Origin: Holophagae bacterium
Lineage (GTDB): Bacteria > Acidobacteriota > Holophagae > Acanthopleuribacterales > Acanthopleuribacteraceae
Length of the DNA stretch: 64,000 bases
NCBI GenBank assembly: GCA_030429565.1
Contig: JAUIFE010000016.1
Span: 1-64,000 of the forward strand
Reading direction: 5' to 3'
Shown: positions 59,601-64,000 of the stretch, one piece after another
Numbering within the stretch: the stretch's first letter is position 1
Layout of the letters: every line of letters starts with the position of its first letter
Made by a program: the position numbers and the translations under genes
The notes under the pieces: generated by a model
What the model saw: only the letters and a program-made list of their open reading frames with translations
Database searches by the model: none
What the model was told of the DNA's origin: nothing

Positions 59601-59768
59601 TTTGCGGAAAACACGATCAACGCCCTCGGCGACGGTTTGCAGCGCAGCCTGAGCGGCCTGATCACGCATTGCCTCGCGGGCGACGCACCCCTACTAACCC
59701 CTTCCGATTTCCCCAACGCGGACCTGGCTCAAGACGACTTGGACCGCCTGCTAACTTTTTTAGGGTGA
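47625..59768 (+). CDS. Hybrid PKS-NRPS megasynthase: KS-AT-ACP-aminotransferase-C-A-PCP-C-A-PCP-E
   Basis: 4,047 residues from ATG 47625, which overlaps the ligase stop. N-terminal docking helix, then KS (about 36-455, active Cys201 in DTACSSS), AT (about 540-850, Ser630 in GHSVGEY) and ACP (S947 in LGSDSV). A class III PLP aminotransferase (about 1100-1505, K1348 in TYGKVVGGG) follows. Then C1 (HHVVADG at 1649), A1 (about 1945-2420), PCP1 (S2458), C2 (HHLIADG at 2644), A2 (about 2965-3480), PCP2 (S3530 in CGGDSILS) and a terminal epimerisation domain (HHLIVDG at 3718, RTVGWFT). It should extend the acyl chain by one malonyl unit, convert the beta-keto group to a beta-amine, and add two residues, the second epimerised. 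By-eye specificity codes: A1 DVAQIGAIT (unassigned), A2 DVGEITSID (ornithine-like). A2 carries a Gly/Ala-rich insert near bases 57460-57530. Confidence 0.93.
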   Translation: MTKATDRRKLLQEAIREIQRLKRANQDLAQRGQAALAIVGGACRFPGGVNDLASFHQQQQAGISAVSRLCDHPRFRAHRDDPILAGMHAALLDDVEGFDGDFFNIPAREAALMDPHQRLLLEVAHHALEDAGIARARLAGTETGVFVGTSSLDHALRVGAHQDREAVNAYTGTGAALSINAGRLSHGLGVTGPSLVVDTACSSSLVAIHLACQSLRRGECRTAIAAGINLILATASSQTLAAAGVLSPSGACHTFAAAADGYVRGEGCAALVLKTLDDAQADGDAILAVIHGSATNHDGASSGLTVPTGPAQARVIQRALADAGLSADDIDYLEAHGTGTQLGDPIEVNVLGKLFGAVNPIAIGSAKTMIGHLEAAAGIAGVLRTALALHHGRLPAHLHFEKPNQHINWDKLPLTVNTESRPWPQRNRPAYAGVSSFGIGGSNAHVVLGAPPTQIQATPAKAAVTLLTLSAHNQAALKDLARAYRDHEAPSTLAVGVRHRRDHYPTRLALVGTDDTELRTQLDRYIINGSQPQQSAPPRRLAMMIGGQGTQYAGMGAALDVAEPVFRAALDECAEVLADECDIPLRDILNDGHRLTQTQYAQPAIFSVAYASAQLWQHWGLKPELVFGHSVGEYVAACLAGIFTLETALKLVAARGRVMATATGGAMAAIHRDEKQTRALLEASNLPLDIAAMNSPKQTVVAGGREHIENLISQLKQRGIGGKLLPVDYAFHARHMDAAAAAFADIVAAAEIKPARLPIIANVSGRLDDGAMSNAGYWVDHIRQPVQFAASLQQAAELGINSFLEVGACSVLTGPARQNLSDPTLLWLAGQKQKSDGRPASALRPHLTSLAQWYEAGGKVAWHQFDAAHQSAPVKAPHYPFQHDHYPLIGSAAGPATTASIEPPAPAATIDSDQVQDEIITLLADVLMVPKASINADASLLELGSDSVALADAAQKLERRFGVQLQLRQFFEDLQSPRLLAAHIAAHTPLRRQTGPESSPTGTGDDDVVAALFQQQLDIMQRQLAVLEQRKIAPPSALPRAAEATAAQTAPRAKTTLPWGGLNLVSAQLSPRQQAHLDALTAAYTARTQASKSYAGKSRQHLTDNRASAGFRFSTKEMLYPIVAERSEGAYFWDLDGNRYIDITMGFGTYLLGHQPTIVNEALQETLAKGMQIGPQSALAGDTAALICQLTGADRAAFLNSGTEAVMTACRLARATTGRRKIAMFAGAYHGHGDATLGSADENGNTYAAIAGIPDSAVADMVVLHYGEDSALRYVEEHGHHLAAVLVEPVQSRNPGLQPRAFLQRLRELTHAAGCALIFDEMITGFRSAPGGAQAWFDVRADLCTYGKVVGGGMPIGVVAGTARFMDALDGGAWSFGDDSYPTAETTFFAGTFCKHPLTMAAAHAVLSHIAACGPSLQQELNARTTAFADELNAWFQAQAVPIRIDHFASLFRFNFQQNLDLFFYHLVHQGVYIWEGRTCFFSTAHGDADIAAVKTAIKTAVNELRGGGFLGETEAGAGQDRFPLSTAQQQMMLARARDTGADSAYHLTADLELNGVLDITRLAEAYLAIQRRHPALRLRNDGEQQWHDAALDQLQHIDLRGHTHPAAALRTGLTEAANESFDLQQHAPCRARLFQTAPQRFHLHLRLHHVVADGWSAGLVLRDLWQSYAGRGTTETAPSFAEYLERHSNDDYGHQTTYWLARFRGRQFGNPFPARASAGHARAGARHALRIPAAAVKKTAAAHGVTPFMLLLTAWCRRLQQHAENRDWIIATPSTGRSRVEDQGVVGYCTHLLPLLAQPGGDSFAQHLDAMRRQVLDAFENADVPFADWFAQLSREQGATPAPAALFNYEKAPALPAVTDLTLTLVPSKITTSAFPIIFNAVDLGEHYELACDFQLRHFDEQQVDNLLKALTDDLRALVETGTVAVDAVKPQSAPLAPGDPRWLSRRLADVAAASPQAAALCDGKQTLDYATLYRQVQRLAADLRKRGIGPEKQVALVAAPSINRIAALLAVWHCGAVAVVIDADQPAGRRNAMLQRCAISLCLGDTETDGERALDSWVEACNAAPAHPVEPTPVHADNAAYLVHTSGSSGAPKPVCVTYGGYRHVCDDLSRRYQIGAGDRLLQLVGLHFDVAMADIALALGNGACLVLAPHNCLRDGEGTVALLARERISHVQLPPSALAHWPEHPLPDLRHLILGGEVCPPAGLARWAGNRTIHNAYGPSETTITVCAGLLQAGQPVNLGHALPGCTLRVVDDHGREQPAGVEGELVIGGPTLARGYAGDARLSATMFVPDPNPTTPGARLYRSGDRVCRNSDGTLRFLGRIDRQIKWRGLRIELGEIEQALHACSNVSQAAVVFRDNRLDGYVTGTDLDRDLLRRQLAERLPATHLPQSLTVLASFPVTANGKLDQQALPQPNHKPLRPLQKQSEQQIAEIWRELLPGVEIGADSHFFELGGHSLLAGQVRTRLRERFGITLDLPQLFEYPILADLARVAESRQGHTTARITPAPDDAAVALTSQQQRLWFLEQFDGPSATHNMPLALHLHGDLDQQALSDAVDALNRRHPMLTSYVLEQNDQALIGSGQATTLRYVDLQTDNEETRNRELARRLVTESQTPFVLKQGPLVRWTLFHLAPQHHVLALTLHHLIADGWSMGVLLGDLTAGYNAARAGQTLPAPAKGLQYRDFAYHQQQHRDQNQVSADFWRQTLADLPPLLELPTDRPRPRQQDYCGALLPIHFAPAVANQVDSLAQQQGVTPFMVLLAGFKLLLADWSGSNDIAVGTPVAGRDHGDLEQVVGLFLNTLVLRNHIDHQASFADLLAQVKNNSLAAFNHADLPFERVVDLLQPQRSLAHAPLFQVMFILNNAPLPPLHLDGLTSTLIEQPGTRSEFDLTLSLRQSEEGLVGDLEYRTDLFDRATMERLRDSLEQVLLMVCRQPQRRLSALCLLPAATVAQLRVQSAAPPLPVEALQFPIHRRFEAWAQHAGDNLAVVDGDERLSYDALNRAANQLAHHLRGLGLPPESQIGICLPRGAGTVIAVLACLKAGLVYVPLDPRLPSGRLASMVAHGDIKRLITNAATDNRADWYSGAKDNLDALADHLAHLPDDNPTLQVEPDQAAYAVFTSGTTGAPKAVVNTHAALASTAAAWLEAYDLQPHQTHLQMAAFSFDVWGGDLMRALCSGARLVICPADTLLDPPGLFALMEREQVSHAEFVPAVLRHLVQWLHDSKRRLDFMTMIVTGSDLWYTRDQVALEAVCSESTRLINSYGLTEASIDSTWYQAPRGPAGNDGPAGDESAAGNGGVLAIGQAFAGVETWVLNRFGHLSAPGVVGELCIGGPGIARGYHGLPAKTADAFVPHPFPTQPGARLYRTGDLARRHHDGTIELVGRRDHQVKIRGFRIETAEIEAHLTAHDAVHVAVVQARGDASHRYLVCHYTGTADSDTLRAYLAARLPDYMVPALWQHREGMPLTANGKIDRLRLAQSDIAAPTANQSARDTDHNVGGPAATLLAVWRELLPHKEIGVDDNFFACGGDSILSLQVVAKARHAGLTVTAKQIFEHQTIAELAQVVTTTTAAPTAQVQKPVHGAVALTPIQIWFFQQNFAQAHHFNQALLFEQRTPLDPQQVRTTLAHLAAHHDQLRARFSHDALGAVVQWLPEQETGNLLETMSLGDLHEYDEAERRQRIATHCAALQNTLDLEQGPAWRVFLLDCGQAPSLLLWVCHHLIVDGVSWRILLEDFATVYAALAAGQTPALPPKSTAFQSWAQQQHAAVRMPALRDTCTYWQNALSAAPTLPIDTPKGSNRHADLALVQVGFDRDTTHQLLHEIPQAKGITLQILLLAALTQALARWSKADGALLEVEHHGRDGDTDVARTVGWFTATYPLWLPNSDDFDQLLKQTKQRLQAVPNGGVGFGLLRTLHPDPAVRRAMAALPTPRIGFNYLGQLDGAGGADLPLQPVENLLLGDIHADNARTLELEITAHIQQGRLTVTLDYSRERFAENTINALGDGLQRSLSGLITHCLAGDAPLLTPSDFPNADLAQDDLDRLLTFLG

Positions 59769-59773
59769 ACACG

Positions 59774-62700
59774 ATGACGACTACCACGCTTTCGAAAAAC
59801 AACATTGATTCGATCTATAATTTGTCGCCGTTGCAAACCGGTTTGCTGTTCCACGCCGTCGAAGCGGGCGAAGACAGCCCCTACCATGCCCAACACTGTT
59901 TTGCGATTCAGGGCGAGCTGGATGCGACGCGTTTTGCCGAAGCCTGGCGCACCTGCTTGGCGCGCCACCCCATCCTGCGCTCGGCTTTTTTCTGGCAACA
60001 GGTGCGCCAACCCCTGCAAATCGCCGCCAAAACCGTCGACCTGCCGTTAACGACCCACGACTGGCGTGATCGCAACCCGGCCCAGCAACAAGACGCGCTG
60101 GCGCCATACCTCGAAGCGGATCGCAACCAAGGTTTTAACCTCAACCAACCGCCGTTGCTGCGCCTGCACCTCATCCAACGCCGCGACGATGCCTATTGGT
60201 TCATTCTCAGCAGCCACCACCTAATCCTCGACGGCTGGAGTATGGCGATTGTGCTGGGCGAAGTGTTGCAGCAGTTACAGGCCGACAGCACACCAGCCCA
60301 CCTGCCCGCGCCCAAGCCGTTTGAGGCCTACATCGCCTGGCTGAAAGACCGTAACCCTTTGGAAAAAGAACGTTTCTGGCGAGAACAATTAAAGGGTTTT
60401 CGCGCGCCGACCTCGTTTGGTATCGCCGGTGAAGCACGGCCCTATCACGAAAAAACACCGCCCTACCGCGAACGGCTTGAGGCGCTCGGACGCACCGATT
60501 CGGCACGCATCGAGCAGTGGTGTCGCCGTCACGGCGTGACGACCGCGACCCTGATCAGCGGCGCTTGGGCGCTGTTACTGGCCCGTTACAACGGTTGCGA
60601 CGACGTCGTTTACGGCACCACCGTCGCCGGTCGCCCGCCGGAACTGGCCGGCAGCGACGAAATGGTCGGCATGTTTATTAACACGCTGCCTAGCCGTGCG
60701 CAGTTAAACCGCCATAACAAGGTTCTAAATTGGTTACGCGAACTGCAAGAACAGCAGCACACTTTGCAACACTACAGCGACACGCCGCTGGTCGATATCC
60801 AGCGTTGGAGCGATCTCGCCGGTGCGCAACGCAACGCGCTGTTCGATACCTTGGTCGTGTTCGAGAATTACCCCGTCGATGAAGAACTGCGCGCCAACAG
60901 CCGGCTGCGCATCGATCCCCATTACGCCTGCCTGGGCCACGAAGAGGGCGCGCTCATCACGCACGGCCGCAACCACTACCCACTAACCCTGGTGGCTGTG
61001 CCCGACACCGAACTGCGCCTGGGTTTGGCCTACGACCTGCGTTTCGTCGACCACGACCTGGCCCGTCAACTGCTCGAACGGTTGAAAATCACCGTGCAGC
61101 AACTGTGCAACCACGCCGACGAAAAACTTGCCACGCTCAGCCTGCTCAGCGACGCCGAACGCGCCGCCCTGCAACCGTCAACCGCGCTTGCGCCCCAGCC
61201 CGACGAGGACTTTGCCACGCGCTTCAAAAAAATAGCAAAGGCCCACGCCGCGCAACCCGCGCTGGTTTACTCCACTCAGACACTCACCTACGGCGAACTT
61301 GACCATGCCGCCGATCTGCTGGCGGCCAGACTCATCGCCGCCGGCGTGCAACGGGGCCGCCACGTGGCCCTGCTGCTGGAACGCGAACCGCGTTGGGTCA
61401 TCGCCATGTTGGCCGTGCTCAAAGCCGGTGCGACCTTCGTGCCGCTTGATGTGGCCTATCCCGAACAACGCCTGCGCTTCATTTTGGAAGACAGCGACGC
61501 AACGCTGTTGCTGGGTTCGGGGCCGGCGCCGTTCACCATGCCCGAAACCTGTGCCTACCGCGACGTGACCGAACCAAACGCCGCCGCCGTCCTCGATCCA
61601 ATCAGTGTTCCGGCCCGACAACCCGCCTATGTGATTTACACCTCGGGCACCAGTGGTCGCCCCAAAGGCGTCGCCGTCAGCCACCACGCCCTGCTGAGTT
61701 ATGTCGACGCCTTGCAAAACTGCCTGGCGAGCCAACCGGGCGAATCATTGGCGGCACTGGCGACGGTTGCCGCCGACCTGGGTTACACCGCGACCATGGT
61801 CGCCCTCGCCCACGGCCGCTGCCTGCGCCTGTTCCCGCACGCCCACAGTTTCGACGGCGACGCACTCGCCGCCGGCCTGGTCGCCTCACCCGTCGACCAC
61901 CTCAAAATTACCCCGTCACACCTGCGCGGCTTATTGGCCGTCGACCAACCGCAACGGATCTTGCCCCGCAAAACGCTGATCCTCGGCGGCGAGGCCTGTG
62001 ACCAAGCCTTGGTGCAACAGGTGCTCACCTTGCAACCCGCCCTGCGTGTACTCAACCACTACGGGCCCACCGAAACCACCGTCGGCGTCTTGACCGCCGA
62101 ATTAGACGGCCGCCGCGCACCGATTCTAGGGGACGCGCTTGCCAACAGTCAGGTGCGCATTGTCGACGGCGCAGGCCTGCCGCAGGCGCCCGGCTTACCC
62201 GGCGAAATCGTCATAGCCGGCCACGGCTTGGCCAACGGCTACCACAACAATCCGCGCCTCACCGCCGAGCGCTTCCGACCCAACCCGTTCGGCACCGGCG
62301 ACCGCCAATACCACAGCGGTGATCGCGGCGTGCTACTGCCGGACGGCGGCATTCAGTTCCTCGGCCGTCTCGACCAGCAGGTCAAAATTCGCGGTTTCCG
62401 CGTCGAGCCGGCCGAAATCGCAGCGCGTATCAAAACACTGGACGGCGTCAGTGACGCCGTGGTGATTGCGGAACGCGACGGGCACAGTGCGCGCTTAATC
62501 GCTTACCTGGTCGGCACGGTGCCACCCAATCAGGCCGCCGCCCTGGTCGAAAAACACCTGGCGCAGGATCTACCGGCCTACATGATCCCGGCCGCCTACG
62601 TCGTGCTGGACCAACTGCCGCTGACCGTTAACGGCAAACTCGACGTGCGCGCCCTACCTGCGCCCGAGCAAAGCGGCCAAGCCGAAAAAGTTACCGAACC

Positions 62701-64000
62701 GCGCGACGCTGTCGAAAGCATCCTCGCCGAGGTGTGGCGCGACCTGCTCAAACACCCGCACCTGGCCGTTGACGGCAATCTTTACCAAGCCGGTGCCGAT
62801 TCGATTGTGGTACTACAGGCGATTGCAGCGCTGCGCCGCCACGGCCTCAAGACGACCCCGCGCCAGGTATTCGCCCATCCCAACATCGCCGAACTGGCGG
62901 CCGAAATTGACACGCCGAGCCGCGAATGCGAACAACAGTTGCTTGGTTTATGGCGCGACATCCTGCAGAACAACGACTTAAACCGTCACAGTGACTTCTA
63001 CGCCGCCGGCGGCGATTCCATCAAAGCGCTGCAAATGACCGCCGCCGCCCGTCGCCAGGGTTTGGCGCTTTCGCCGCGCCAACTGTTCCAGAACCCGACC
63101 CCGGCGCTGTTGGCCCAAACGCTGGTCGCCCAAAGCGAAACCACCGCGCCGGCGCCGGCGGGCCCGGCCCCCTTCAGCCTGGCGACGCTGCCGGCCGACC
63201 GCCTCGCCGCCCTGCACGCCGAGGCTGAGGTCGTTGATTGCTACCCGGTCGCACCAATCCAACACGGCATGTTGCTCGACAGCTTGCTGGACGAAAGCGC
63301 CCGTCCCTATTTCAACCAAGTCTGTTTGGATGTGCAGATCGATGTGGACGCCGACGCGATGGCGCGCGCCTGCGATCTGTTGGTGCAACGCCACGCCATT
63401 TTACGGACCGGCTTTGTATGGGACGGGCTGGAAACACCGCACCAAGTGCTGTTCGCCAAGGCGCCGTCGCCGTTCCAGAGCCACGATTGGCGCGACCAAC
63501 CCGCACCTCAGCAACAGGCCGCCGTTGCCGCCTACTGTGCCGCCGACATTCAGCGCGGTTTTGACTTCCGCAGTGCGCCGCTGTGGCGCCTGAGCGCCTT
63601 CCGACTCGGCGCCGCGCACAGCCGTTTGGTCTGGAGCCACCACCACCTGATTCTGGACGGCTGGAGCTTGCCACAGTTGTTGCAAGAGCTGTTGGCGTGC
63701 TACGAGGCAATCCGACAAGGACAGCCGCCGGTGCTGCCAAAGGCCGCCGGTTATTCAGCTTACTTACAGTGGTTAGCAATGCAAAGCAAAGCAAATGAAC
63801 AGCAGTTTTGGCAGGCGCAATTGGCCGATTACGACGTCGCGCCCTTGTTGCCAGGGAAAGCGCAAAACGTCCCGGCGGAAAACGTGGTGCGGGTGGCGCT
63901 TGATCAAATGACCAGTGACCGCCTCAAGGCTTTTGCCGCCGCCGCCAAAATCACCTTAAACACCTTGGTTCAAGCAGCGTGGGCGCTGACCTTGGCCCGT
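59774..64000 (+). CDS. NRPS, 5' part: C-A-PCP-PCP-C... (continues beyond window)
   Basis: ATG 59774 lies five bases after the previous stop, and the frame is open to the window end (1,409 codons seen). C1 (about 12-440) begins LSPLQTGLLFHAVEAGED and has HHLILDG at 148-154; that N-terminal motif is typical of condensation domains accepting a D-residue, fitting the upstream epimerisation domain. A3 (about 473-965, K955 in NGK) reads DLTKIGHVG, an aspartate-type code. Two carrier domains follow in tandem (S1010 in AGADSIV, S1082 in AGGDSIK). A second C domain begins with YPVAPIQHGMLLDSLLDE, with HHLILDG at about 1290-1296, and is cut by the window edge. Later modules and the release domain are not visible. 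Confidence 0.92.
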   Translation, partial: MTTTTLSKNNIDSIYNLSPLQTGLLFHAVEAGEDSPYHAQHCFAIQGELDATRFAEAWRTCLARHPILRSAFFWQQVRQPLQIAAKTVDLPLTTHDWRDRNPAQQQDALAPYLEADRNQGFNLNQPPLLRLHLIQRRDDAYWFILSSHHLILDGWSMAIVLGEVLQQLQADSTPAHLPAPKPFEAYIAWLKDRNPLEKERFWREQLKGFRAPTSFGIAGEARPYHEKTPPYRERLEALGRTDSARIEQWCRRHGVTTATLISGAWALLLARYNGCDDVVYGTTVAGRPPELAGSDEMVGMFINTLPSRAQLNRHNKVLNWLRELQEQQHTLQHYSDTPLVDIQRWSDLAGAQRNALFDTLVVFENYPVDEELRANSRLRIDPHYACLGHEEGALITHGRNHYPLTLVAVPDTELRLGLAYDLRFVDHDLARQLLERLKITVQQLCNHADEKLATLSLLSDAERAALQPSTALAPQPDEDFATRFKKIAKAHAAQPALVYSTQTLTYGELDHAADLLAARLIAAGVQRGRHVALLLEREPRWVIAMLAVLKAGATFVPLDVAYPEQRLRFILEDSDATLLLGSGPAPFTMPETCAYRDVTEPNAAAVLDPISVPARQPAYVIYTSGTSGRPKGVAVSHHALLSYVDALQNCLASQPGESLAALATVAADLGYTATMVALAHGRCLRLFPHAHSFDGDALAAGLVASPVDHLKITPSHLRGLLAVDQPQRILPRKTLILGGEACDQALVQQVLTLQPALRVLNHYGPTETTVGVLTAELDGRRAPILGDALANSQVRIVDGAGLPQAPGLPGEIVIAGHGLANGYHNNPRLTAERFRPNPFGTGDRQYHSGDRGVLLPDGGIQFLGRLDQQVKIRGFRVEPAEIAARIKTLDGVSDAVVIAERDGHSARLIAYLVGTVPPNQAAALVEKHLAQDLPAYMIPAAYVVLDQLPLTVNGKLDVRALPAPEQSGQAEKVTEPRDAVESILAEVWRDLLKHPHLAVDGNLYQAGADSIVVLQAIAALRRHGLKTTPRQVFAHPNIAELAAEIDTPSRECEQQLLGLWRDILQNNDLNRHSDFYAAGGDSIKALQMTAAARRQGLALSPRQLFQNPTPALLAQTLVAQSETTAPAPAGPAPFSLATLPADRLAALHAEAEVVDCYPVAPIQHGMLLDSLLDESARPYFNQVCLDVQIDVDADAMARACDLLVQRHAILRTGFVWDGLETPHQVLFAKAPSPFQSHDWRDQPAPQQQAAVAAYCAADIQRGFDFRSAPLWRLSAFRLGAAHSRLVWSHHHLILDGWSLPQLLQELLACYEAIRQGQPPVLPKAAGYSAYLQWLAMQSKANEQQFWQAQLADYDVAPLLPGKAQNVPAENVVRVALDQMTSDRLKAFAAAAKITLNTLVQAAWALTLAR

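Overview
The window looks like a chromosome segment of a GC-rich, non-enteric Gram-negative bacterium that lives by secreting proteins. Long exported multidomain proteins sit beside a hybrid PKS-NRPS locus, a CDP-dideoxyhexose operon and a type III secretion chaperone/effector pair. The style (huge Calx-beta/PKD/LamG proteins, lipopeptide synthetase, scattered gene remnants) recalls marine Acidobacteriota such as the Acanthopleuribacteraceae. That placement is an impression from gene content; no rRNA or marker gene is present to confirm it.

Left part (1-18,200): a short inverted repeat, a broken copy of a gene whose intact paralogue lies 2.3 kb away, a secreted reprolysin-like metalloprotease, and a 3,032-residue exported beta-rich protein on the minus strand. 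A gene graveyard (about 12.9-14.8 kb) follows, including a frame of about 524 codons broken by three TAG codons and one frameshift. Next come an exported C-terminal fragment of a beta-lactamase-like hydrolase and an AT-rich convergent pair: a secreted trypsin-like protease and a membrane coiled-coil protein.

Middle part (18,200-36,000): an exported glycosidase-like protein with five LamG-type modules and a strong terminator. Then the plus-strand operon rfbF - 4-reductase/epimerase - rfbG - rfbH, for a CDP-3,6-dideoxyhexose, meets a minus-strand pair (family 2 glycosyltransferase, membrane Rossmann-like protein). A 1,525-residue subtilase follows, then a terminator and a stranded remnant of the C-terminal cassette that also ends the 3,032-residue protein.

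Right part (36,000-64,000): a CesT-type secretion chaperone precedes a candidate effector with ADP-ribosyltransferase-like sequence features. After them come a LysR regulator, an exported tandem ABM-domain protein, and a small exported protein. From 41.9 kb to the window end lies a lipopeptide locus: a PvdE/SyrD-type ABC exporter (divergent), a SyrP-like Fe/2-oxoglutarate hydroxylase, a fatty acyl-AMP ligase-ACP, a KS-AT-ACP-aminotransferase-C-A-PCP-C-A-PCP-E megasynthase of 4,047 residues, and a second NRPS (C-A-PCP-PCP-C...) cut by the window edge. Together they predict a beta-amino-fatty-acid lipopeptide whose second residue is a D-amino acid (ornithine-like pocket) and whose third is Asp-like and possibly beta-hydroxylated. 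No tRNA, rRNA, CRISPR array or intact insertion sequence was seen.
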